DNA of 5,930 bases, from assembly GCA_036821645.1 (NCBI GenBank), contig DAISJD010000162.1, forward strand, positions 1 through 5,930, written 5' to 3'. The first letter of the stretch is position 1, and each line of letters starts with the position of its first letter. The notes below the pieces were generated by a model. It was given only the letters and a program-made list of their open reading frames with translations. It was not told where the DNA came from and did no database searches. This DNA comes from DAISJD01 sp036821645 (GTDB lineage: Bacteria > Pseudomonadota > Alphaproteobacteria > ATCC43930 > CGMCC-115725). Positions 1-4,733 of this stretch are shown piece after piece. The position numbers and the translations under genes were made by a program.

Positions 1-1
1 T

Positions 2-547
2 AGGGTGCCGCCCGTCACCCTCGATCTGACCCTCGCCAATCTGTCGGTTCCGGCGATGGTGCAGGGGGTCGGGTCGATCGGGGTGACGGACGGCACCCTA
101 TCGGCCACTGCGGCCCTGACCGCCACCGGGGATTCGGTTGCCCGTCTCATCGATACATTGGCCGGGACCGTGACCGTTGCGGCCAAGGACGGGGTCGTGC
201 AAGGGGTCAATCTTTCGGCGGTGGTGGCGGCGATCGATACGGTGAACGGGCTTGGCGATCTGCCGAAACTCATTGGGATGAAATTCAATGGCGAGACGAA
301 ATTCAACAGCCTGACGGCCAATGCCAAGATCGACCAGGGCATCGCCCGGATCGAGGATGGCGCGGTGAAGGCCGACAGTCTCGATGCGGGTGCCGCCTTG
401 GTCGTGAACCTGCCCGCCTATCGCATCGACGGCAAGATCACGGTCCAGGTCCAAAGCAAACGCGACCTGCCGCCGCCACCTGATAGCCGGGCAAGGCCGC
501 AAACCGGGTCGGGGTCTGCCGGTCAAGCGCCGCCTGCTTGCCCATGA
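2..547 (+). CDS. AsmA-family protein, C-terminal fragment (5' end outside window; 3' end disrupted)
   Basis: AsmA-family proteins are inner-membrane-anchored envelope proteins linked to outer-membrane assembly and lipid transport. The frame is open from base 2, so the GTG at 5 is probably internal and the gene enters from the left. The translated part matches the typical AsmA C-terminal order: a strand-rich stretch, then TGDSVARLIDTLAG (about residues 41-54 counted from base 5), the KDGVVQGVNLSAVV signature (61-74), a KFNSLTANAKIDQGIARIEDG segment (99-119), and the final IDGKITVQVQSKRDLPP. After about residue 157 (base 475) the reading continues as a Pro/Gly/Arg-rich tail with mixed third positions to the TGA at 545-547. 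That tail is antisense to the minus-strand AsmA gene and is probably not genuine. The family call is from recognised sequence pattern, not a search. Either this gene was broken by a rearrangement, or the contig is chimeric at this point. Confidence 0.7.
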   Translation, partial: RVPPVTLDLTLANLSVPAMVQGVGSIGVTDGTLSATAALTATGDSVARLIDTLAGTVTVAAKDGVVQGVNLSAVVAAIDTVNGLGDLPKLIGMKFNGETKFNSLTANAKIDQGIARIEDGAVKADSLDAGAALVVNLPAYRIDGKITVQVQSKRDLPPPPDSRARPQTGSGSAGQAPPACP

Positions 548-1559
548 GCCGGTCGAGATTGACACGATTGAACGCCAGATCCGCCGTGACATCGGGCCGC
601 CCGCCCAATTTCACCCCAACCTTGCCCGTGCCATGGGCGGGGCCCAGATCCAGCACCAGATCGGACAGGGCAAGGGCGGCCTGATCCGCCTTCAAGCTCG
701 CCTTTAGCGCCAGCTTGTTCTTGAGGATGGCCGGGCTTTCGGCCATCCCGCCCATTTTTGCGACCCCCGTGAGATCGTCCGCCGATATCGTCAGCGCACC
801 ATTGATCCCGACGGGCCGCCCCTCGGCACAGGCAAGCGTGCCTTTGATCGCACTCATGAGCCCAAGGGCGGTCACATCGGCGGCAATCGGCACGCCGCCC
901 GCCCCGCAGGTCAAGGAACCGAGATCGAGATCGGCCTTCACCGTCTGACCCAGCAGTTCGGCCGACAGGGCAAGCCGGACGGCACCGGCGGGATTGCCGT
1001 CGAGATGGCCGTTGATGGCCGCGATTGCCGTGCGTTTATCGCCCGCAATCTGGGTTACGCTGCCATTGGTGAGATCGACCCGTTCGATCGCGATCGACAC
1101 GCCCCCCTTCTTGGTCGGTTGTGCCGAAGAGGGCGCATCGGGTTTCGGCGTCGGGGCCGGTTTTGCCCCTTGCGGCGGCATCCAGGCGGGCCGCCCGTCC
1201 TTCAACGTTTCCAACACCACGACAGGGGTGTCGAGACGGACCGATTTCACATCGACATTGCCGGAAAACAGCGGGAACAGCGCCACGCTGGCCGAAAGTT
1301 CGCGGGCCTTAAAAAATTCGGGATTGACCGCCCCCGGCGCGTTCGCCACATGCACGTCGCTCAGCGTCAAAGACGGAGACGGCAGCAACGCGATGCGCGC
1401 ACCGCCCTTGATGGTAAGATCGTAACCGCTGGTCTTCTTGACCTCGTCGGCCAAGAGGGCGGCCAAATTTTCCGCCGACAGAAACCATGGGGCAACCAAG
1501 GCCGCCAGCAGGACGAGGCCGACCAAGGCCCCAAGACCGATCAATAGGCTGCGCATCAC
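438..1559 (-). CDS. AsmA-family protein, N-terminal part (3' end disrupted)
   Basis: This is the N-terminal two thirds of an AsmA-like envelope protein. Residues 4-27 form one hydrophobic signal-anchor (LLIGLGALVGLVLLAALVAPWFL). It is followed by the AsmA hallmark pattern: a helix, then GYDLTIKGGARIALLPSPSLTLSDVHVAN (residues 45-73), the ELSASVALFPLFSGNVDVKSVRLDTPVVVLE segment (87-117), and a Pro/Ala/Lys linker (128-152). Repeated beta-strand-like segments follow to NRVNLDRLMG (331-340). Coding bias holds to about residue 366 (base 462). The last residues, VCFGPGP, are antisense to the plus-strand AsmA fragment, so the true C-terminal domain is missing here. Two adjacent starts exist, GTG at 1559 and ATG at 1556. 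The purine-rich GAGAAG at 1561-1566 could serve either. AsmA proteins usually run 600-700 residues, while this frame gives 373, so the gene is truncated by the junction. Confidence 0.8.
   Translation of the reverse strand: MMRSLLIGLGALVGLVLLAALVAPWFLSAENLAALLADEVKKTSGYDLTIKGGARIALLPSPSLTLSDVHVANAPGAVNPEFFKARELSASVALFPLFSGNVDVKSVRLDTPVVVLETLKDGRPAWMPPQGAKPAPTPKPDAPSSAQPTKKGGVSIAIERVDLTNGSVTQIAGDKRTAIAAINGHLDGNPAGAVRLALSAELLGQTVKADLDLGSLTCGAGGVPIAADVTALGLMSAIKGTLACAEGRPVGINGALTISADDLTGVAKMGGMAESPAILKNKLALKASLKADQAALALSDLVLDLGPAHGTGKVGVKLGGRPDVTADLAFNRVNLDRLMGKQAALDRQTPTRFAALPGYQVAAAGRVCFGPGP
461..482. other. Strand-switch junction joining two AsmA halves tail to tail
   Basis: To the left, plus-strand coding reads AsmA C-terminal sequence up to RDLPP (461-475). 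To the right, minus-strand coding reads AsmA N-terminal sequence down to QVAAAGR (ending at 462). The shared bases are a GC-rich stretch around GACCTGCCGCCGCCACC, which is short enough to be microhomology. No transposon end, long repeat or target-site duplication is visible. The two translated pieces do not overlap in AsmA domain order and together would make most of one protein, with about 100 residues unaccounted for by my rough estimate. This favours one gene split by an inversion or by an inverted chimera over two independent genes. Confidence 0.6.
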
Positions 1560-1601
1560 GCTTCTCTTTTCTGCTGCGGCATCGTCCCGTGCCGATCCCG
1601 G

Positions 1602-1632
1602 TTGACGCCATTGCGGCGTTTGAGACTATTTT
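1602..1632 (+). promoter_or_regulatory. Possible promoter in the AsmA/DUF4169 divergent intergenic region
   Basis: TTGACG at 1602-1607 resembles a -35 box and TATTTT at 1627-1632 a -10 box. The spacer is 19 bp, longer than ideal, so this is weak. The -35 overlaps a small inverted repeat, ACGCC-ATTGC-GGCGT (1605-1619). The A/T patch at 1627-1635 could also serve a leftward AsmA promoter. The start of DUF4169 lies about 50 bp downstream. Confidence 0.3.
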
Positions 1633-1667
1633 TTACCACAATCCGGGCGCAAGATGGGTGAAATGAT

Positions 1668-1673
1668 GGAGGG
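1668..1673 (+). promoter_or_regulatory. Ribosome binding site of the DUF4169 gene
   Basis: GGAGGG lies 8 bases before the ATG at 1682. It is a near-ideal Shine-Dalgarno sequence and fixes the start of the small gene. Confidence 0.75.
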
Positions 1674-1681
1674 CCCCGGTC

Positions 1682-1876
1682 ATGGGTGATGTCGTCAATC
1701 TTAATAAATTCCGCAAAACCCGCGCCAAGGCCGAGGCGGAAGAACGCGCCCAGACCAACCGGGTGCGTTATGGCCTGACCAAAGGGGAAAAAACCCGTCA
1801 GAAGGCGGAAGCCGACAAACGGGAGACGGCCCTCGACGGGCATAATCTCGGTCAACCCGGCGACGGAGAACGGTGA
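1682..1876 (+). CDS. DUF4169 family small protein
   Basis: This is a 64-residue, highly charged protein rich in Lys, Arg and Glu and probably mostly helical, with no signal peptide or membrane segment. It matches the pattern I know for DUF4169, a small family common in alphaproteobacteria: the opening MGDVVNLNKFRK, a central basic/acidic helix, NRVRYGLTKGEKT (residues 26-38), and the closing ALDGHNL (50-56). The molecular function is unknown. The start is supported by a strong GGAGGG eight bases upstream, and the length is normal for the family. It diverges from the AsmA gene and converges on the FAD oxidase, with only 12 bp between stop codons and no recognisable terminator in that gap. It is therefore probably a single-gene transcript whose 3' end overlaps the oxidase transcript. 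Confidence 0.85.
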   Translation: MGDVVNLNKFRKTRAKAEAEERAQTNRVRYGLTKGEKTRQKAEADKRETALDGHNLGQPGDGER

Positions 1877-1888
1877 TCGCCGCCGCGC

Positions 1889-3313
1889 CTAAATCCTGAC
1901 GATCTTGCCGGGATTGAGGAGGTTGGCAGGATCGAGTGCCCGTTTGATCGTCCGCATCAGATCGAGGGCCGCCGGGGCATATTCCCCGGCAAGGGCCCCC
2001 ATCTTGCCGTAACCGACCCCATGTTCGCCCGTGCAGGTGCCGCCCAGGGCCTGGGCCCGTGCGACCATCCGATCGTTGATCGCCAAGGCTTCGGCCAATT
2101 CTGCGGGTGACTCCGGGTCGAGCGCAAAGCAGAGATGAAAATTGCCGTCCCCCACATGCCCGACCACGGCAACCGGCATCGAGGCCCCGGCCAGATCCTG
2201 TTGCGTTTCTAAAATACACGCCGCCAAGGCCGAGATCGGCACACAGACATCGGTCGCCAGTCCCTTGGCACCGGGCCTAAGCGCCAGCATCGCATAATAG
2301 GCATTGTGCCGCGCCGTCCAAAGCCGGGCGCGCGCCTCGGCATCGGCGGCGGCGGTAAAGCCGAGGGCCCCATGCTCGCCGACAACCGCCTCGACCTGGC
2401 GGACCTGATCGCGCACCGTGGCCTCTGTGCCGTGAAACTCGAAAAACAGGGTCGGGGCCACCGCGAGATCGAGTTTCGCATAGCGATTGCAGGCATCGAT
2501 CTGCACCGCGTCCAACAATTCGATCCGGGCGAGCCCCACCCCCATTTGAATGAGCGTGATCACCGTGCGCACGGCGGCGTCGAGGCTTGGAAAGGCCGAA
2601 ACCGCCGCCGCAATGGTTTCGGGAATGCCATAAAGCCGCACGGTCACCTCGGTGATGATGCCGAGCGTGCCTTCCGATCCGACCAACAGACGGGTGAGAT
2701 CGTAACCCGCCGCCGATTTGCGCGCCCGTCCGGCGGTTTTCACCACCGACCCATCGGCCATCACCGCCGTCAGGGCCAGGACATTCTCGCGCATCGTGCC
2801 ATAGCGCACGGCATTGGTGCCCGAGGCGCGGGTCGCCGCCATGCCGCCCAAACTGGCATCGGCCCCTGGATCGATCGGGAAAAACAAGCCCGTATCGCGC
2901 AAATGGGCGTTCAATTGCTTGCGCGTCACCCCCGCCTCGACGGTGCAGTCGAGATCGTCGGGCGATACGCGCAGGATCGCATTCATGTGGCTGAGATCGA
3001 TGGAGAGGCCGCCTTCGCGCGCGGCGATATGCCCTTCGAGGGAGGTCCCCGTGCCGAACGGGATCACAGGCAGGCCGTGGGCGGCGCAAAGCCGGACGGC
3101 ATCGGCGACATCCTCGGTCGTGCGGGCGAATAAAACCGCATCGGGCGCATCGACCGGATGATAGGATTCATCCCGGCCATGCTGGGCCAAAATTGCGGGC
3201 ACGGTCGAGAGGGCCGCCCCAAACCGATCCTGCAACGCCGTTACCGCCCCCGCCGTGGCCTCGGGTGTCAGGCGGCGGGCGGGGTTGATCGAAACAGGAT
3301 GGAGCACAGCCAT
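1889..3313 (-). CDS. FAD-linked oxidase, D-lactate dehydrogenase (LDHD)/GlcD type
   Basis: A complete 474-residue flavoenzyme of the VAO/PCMH FAD family. It probably oxidises D-lactate or another D-2-hydroxyacid and passes electrons to cytochrome c or quinone. The FAD-binding half contains PFGTGTSLEGH (residues 85-95), the flavin-contacting DPGADASLGGMAATRASGTN (148-167), YGTMRENVL (171-179) and VGSEGTLGIITEVTV (211-225). The C-terminal oxidase half has the metal/substrate motifs DVCVPI (355-360), GHVGDGNFH (385-393) and GEHGVGYGK (429-437), ending in the classic DPANLLNPGKIV. Length and motif order fit animal and bacterial LDHD closely. There is no extra Fe-S domain, so it is not the YdiJ or GlcD-plus-ferredoxin fusion type. 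The chosen ATG at 3313 has GGGGA seven bases upstream. A TTG at 3340 would add nine residues but has no family support. The exact substrate cannot be read from sequence: glycolate, D-2-hydroxyglutarate and D-lactate enzymes share these motifs. Confidence 0.9.
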   Translation of the reverse strand: MAVLHPVSINPARRLTPEATAGAVTALQDRFGAALSTVPAILAQHGRDESYHPVDAPDAVLFARTTEDVADAVRLCAAHGLPVIPFGTGTSLEGHIAAREGGLSIDLSHMNAILRVSPDDLDCTVEAGVTRKQLNAHLRDTGLFFPIDPGADASLGGMAATRASGTNAVRYGTMRENVLALTAVMADGSVVKTAGRARKSAAGYDLTRLLVGSEGTLGIITEVTVRLYGIPETIAAAVSAFPSLDAAVRTVITLIQMGVGLARIELLDAVQIDACNRYAKLDLAVAPTLFFEFHGTEATVRDQVRQVEAVVGEHGALGFTAAADAEARARLWTARHNAYYAMLALRPGAKGLATDVCVPISALAACILETQQDLAGASMPVAVVGHVGDGNFHLCFALDPESPAELAEALAINDRMVARAQALGGTCTGEHGVGYGKMGALAGEYAPAALDLMRTIKRALDPANLLNPGKIVRI

Positions 3314-3320
3314 AACAAGA

Positions 3321-3325
3321 TCCCC
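3321..3325 (-). promoter_or_regulatory. Ribosome binding site deciding the oxidase start
   Basis: On the minus strand GGGGA sits 7 bases before the ATG at 3313. It supports that start over the in-frame TTG at 3340. Confidence 0.6.
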
Positions 3326-3337
3326 AAAACGCAAAGG

Positions 3338-3350
3338 CAACGATACGGCG
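3338..3350 (-). promoter_or_regulatory. Leader motif CGCCGTATCGTTG, copy upstream of the FAD oxidase
   Basis: The minus-strand 13-mer CGCCGTATCGTTG ends 24 bases before the oxidase ATG. The identical 13-mer lies 26 bases before the ATG of the next upstream gene (4334-4346). Similarity extends downstream with a small gap (TTT, then GCGT.T.GG in both). It would lie just downstream of the predicted promoter, hence in the 5' leader or at an operator. Its function is unknown. Confidence 0.45.
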
Positions 3351-3364
3351 CTACCAAAGCGGGG

Positions 3365-3392
3365 ATTTTACCATGGGTCCGGGGGAACACAA
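3365..3392 (-). promoter_or_regulatory. Candidate promoter of the FAD oxidase
   Basis: On the minus strand a TTGTGT (3387-3392) is followed after 16 bp by TAAAAT (3365-3370), a five-of-six match to a sigma-70 type -10 box. Transcription would begin near 3358, about 45 bp ahead of the start codon. This indicates that the oxidase can be transcribed independently of the gene at 3435-4307. Confidence 0.4.
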
Positions 3393-3395
3393 CGC

Positions 3396-3418
3396 CCCAA
3401 TCACCAGACCCAATCGCC
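3396..3418 (-). repeat. Direct repeat just upstream of the oxidase -35 box
   Basis: On the plus strand CCCAATCACC (3396-3405) and CCCAATCGCC (3409-3418) are identical at 9 of 10 positions with a 13-bp period. They lie immediately upstream of the proposed -35 element on the minus strand, where an activator would bind. The regulator is not known. Confidence 0.4.
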
Positions 3419-3434
3419 GGAAATAGACTATTCT

Positions 3435-4307
3435 TCAGGCGTGGGCCAAACCGCTCACGGCTTGATCGGGGCGGCGATCATTGGTGATGGCCCCCAACAT
3501 GACGCCGCCATCCTTGACATGCACCTTGACCCGTCCGACCAGATCGACCGTGGCCATATCGGGGATCGCAGCCTTCACCGGGGGTGTACTGCGCGGGGCG
3601 ATCGCCGCCGCAGGGGCGGGCGCTTCGGCAAGATCGAGGACGGCACCGGCGATCGTTTCGTAATGTGGGGCCGATCCAAGGGCAGGCCCCGCCGTCATCA
3701 GGATCATGCGCATGCGCACCGGCAGGGTCCGGGCCATCTGGGCCACATTGGCCGCATGAATGATCGGCAGATGATGGGCATTTTCCAGCACCAAAACCAC
3801 GTCCCGTGCGGCTGCGATCTGACGCAGGCGCCGAAACAGGCTGTGACAGGTTTCGATCGGGTCGCCTTTCGCCCCCGCAACTTTACCCGGCTTCAAGGCA
3901 GCACCGATCAGGGGCAAGCGTTTTGCCATTTTGGCGAAAACATGGCCGGGGGCCGGGGTCGCCGCCTGGGTCTGATCGCCGACCAGATCCGGTGGCACAT
4001 GCTGCGGTTGTTCCCACGACCATGTGCGGGCCATTCCCAGATCCGACTGAAGATGATCGAATACGGCAGTGGCACTGTCGTCACCGGCAACATTCGCAAA
4101 GAGAATCAACGGCCGCTCATAGTAAAACAGCGCTTCTTGCAAGAGATGCTTGGCAAACCGGCTTCTATCGTCGGCCGTGCCGCTTTTGATGCGCACCACA
4201 TTGCAACGATCTTCGCCGTTGCTGATCAAACCGCGTAAAATCCGCGTCACTTCCCCACCGCGCGCGGCCAGGATATCGGGTGTTCTGCTGTGTTCAAGGA
4301 CGGCCAT
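3435..4307 (-). CDS. Uncharacterised protein, probable degenerate ExeA-like AAA ATPase
   Basis: A 290-residue cytoplasmic-looking protein with no signal peptide or membrane helix. I do not recognise it as a named family. Its layout resembles ExeA/TniB-type AAA ATPases. An N-terminal helix (18-30) leads into the strand CNVVRIKSG (35-43), then TADDRSRFAKHLLQEAL where a P-loop and following helix should be. After that come PLILFANV (66-73) and a DHLQSDLG helix (84-91). VVLVLENAHHLP (170-181) looks like Walker B, and MRMILMTAGPALG (199-211) like sensor 1. The P-loop itself is missing: no GxxxxGK[ST] is present, so nucleotide binding is doubtful. A Pro/Ala linker (229-247) precedes a short C-terminal segment with VDLVGRVKVHVKDGGVMLG (254-272). 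The ATG at 4307 is the first start after an in-frame TAG and has only a weak AGG upstream. It lies 121 bp upstream of the oxidase on the same strand and shares a leader motif with it. Confidence 0.7.
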   Translation of the reverse strand: MAVLEHSRTPDILAARGGEVTRILRGLISNGEDRCNVVRIKSGTADDRSRFAKHLLQEALFYYERPLILFANVAGDDSATAVFDHLQSDLGMARTWSWEQPQHVPPDLVGDQTQAATPAPGHVFAKMAKRLPLIGAALKPGKVAGAKGDPIETCHSLFRRLRQIAAARDVVLVLENAHHLPIIHAANVAQMARTLPVRMRMILMTAGPALGSAPHYETIAGAVLDLAEAPAPAAAIAPRSTPPVKAAIPDMATVDLVGRVKVHVKDGGVMLGAITNDRRPDQAVSGLAHA

Positions 4308-4333
4308 CTTGGAAACCTATACGCAGAAAATGA

Positions 4334-4357
4334 CAACGATACGGCGAGCGATACGGC
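4334..4357 (-). promoter_or_regulatory. Leader motif CGCCGTATCGTTG with an adjacent second partial copy
   Basis: The same 13-mer found ahead of the oxidase occurs here at 4334-4346. It is followed 3 bp further upstream by a second copy of its 9-bp core GCCGTATCG (4349-4357), giving a 12-bp period. It ends 26 bases before the ATG at 4307. It may be an operator or a leader-RNA element shared by the two genes. Confidence 0.45.
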
Positions 4358-4454
4358 ACTGCGAAAATTACCCAAACCCTTGACAGATACAAACTCAATC
4401 AAAAAATAGCAAAATTTTACTTAATAAAAACCACAGAATTCCTATATTTTTTTT

Positions 4455-4474
4455 AATTGATCACAATTGATCAC
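4455..4474. repeat. Perfect tandem repeat of AATTGATCAC
   Basis: Two exact head-to-tail copies of the 10-mer AATTGATCAC occupy 4455-4464 and 4465-4474. Each contains the palindrome TGATCA, so the sites lie one helical turn apart on the same DNA face. A related CGATCAC occurs at 4597-4603. This arrangement suits cooperative protein binding. Confidence 0.6.
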
Positions 4475-4534
4475 TTCATTTATCTTCAAATTCAAACCGA
4501 CAGAAAAGACATTCAATCCACTTAAAGATGCAAG

Positions 4535-4564
4535 ACAATATCTCTAAAGTGAGAAGCTTGTCAT
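4535..4564 (-). promoter_or_regulatory. Possible leftward promoter inside the AT-rich island
   Basis: On the minus strand ATGACA (4559-4564) and TATTGT (4535-4540) are separated by 18 bp and match sigma-70 boxes at 5/6 and 4/6 positions. It would read toward the 3435-4307 gene with a leader of over 200 bases, or produce a small RNA. AT-rich DNA yields such matches by chance, so support is weak. Confidence 0.25.
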
Positions 4565-4565
4565 T

Positions 4566-4583
4566 ATTTTTTTGCAAAAAAAT
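4566..4583. repeat. Perfect 18-bp palindrome ATTTTTTTGCAAAAAAAT
   Basis: Seven T, GC and seven A, flanked by A and T, are fully self-complementary with no loop. It is not followed by a T tract that would make it an obvious terminator. It may bend DNA or bind a dimeric AT-rich-DNA-binding protein. Confidence 0.55.
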
Positions 4584-4670
4584 TCAAAACCACAACCGAT
4601 CACTCTTTCTTGATATCAAAAAATCCGCCAAAAAGAAAACACAAATTTAAAATTTTAATAAAATGTAAAG

Positions 4671-4701
4671 AAAAACCCGCATGACTCTAACCTCACGCGG
4701 G
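4671..4701 (-). terminator. Rho-independent terminator of the hydantoinase/oxoprolinase gene
   Basis: On the minus strand CCCGCGTGA pairs with TCATGCGGG as a 9-bp stem including one G-U pair, around an 8-base loop (GGTTAGAG), followed directly by TTTTTC. It begins 32 bp after the TGA at 4734-4736. The plus-strand reading has no T tract, so it works in one direction. Confidence 0.85.
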
Positions 4702-4733
4702 CGTATTGTCGCAGTGCGATATATTTTACGGCG

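Larger units (their letters stand above)
4381..4670. other. AT-rich non-coding island
   Basis: By hand count this stretch is about 26% GC (76 of 290), against well over 60% in the flanking genes. I see no credible gene in it on either strand. It holds homopolymeric A and T runs, a tandem 10-bp repeat, an 18-bp palindrome and the palindrome TTGATATCAA (4610-4619). It lies upstream of the 3435-4307 gene and downstream of the terminated hydantoinase gene, so its most likely role is an extended regulatory region for the former. A small RNA or a trace of foreign DNA is also possible. Confidence 0.7.

Noticed and set aside
5..7. GTG at 5 as the true start of the left-hand AsmA gene
   Set aside because: The frame is already open at base 2, and the translated part is the C-terminal region of AsmA, so the gene must start outside the window.
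98..592. 164-residue minus-strand open frame across the AsmA junction
   Set aside because: It is rich in Arg and His, has no family resemblance, and is antisense or out of frame to both AsmA pieces.
2306..3133. 275-residue plus-strand open frame inside the FAD oxidase
   Set aside because: It lies antisense to a complete, well-conserved enzyme. Its composition, rich in Arg, Gly and His, is typical of a shadow frame in GC-rich DNA.
3314..3340. TTG at 3340 as the start of the FAD oxidase
   Set aside because: The ATG at 3313 has a GGGGA at good spacing. The extra nine residues would overlap the shared leader motif and have no family support.
3255..4238. 327-residue plus-strand open frame opposite the degenerate ATPase gene
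   Set aside because: It has shadow-frame composition (Arg, Gly, His, Asp), no motif, and extends into the oxidase coding region. The minus frame has better codon bias and recognisable structure.
4380..4408. Plus-strand promoter from the perfect TTGACA at 4380-4385
   Set aside because: No acceptable -10 box lies 16-18 bp downstream, and no plus-strand gene follows before the minus-strand hydantoinase gene.
4455..4474. FNR or CRP binding site in the TTGATCACAATTGATCAC region
   Set aside because: The spacing between half sites does not fit TTGAT-N4-ATCAA or TGTGA-N6-TCACA. It is better described as a tandem repeat of unknown function.
4381..4670. Replication origin in the AT-rich island
   Set aside because: I found no convincing DnaA boxes (TTATCCACA-like) and no replication genes nearby.
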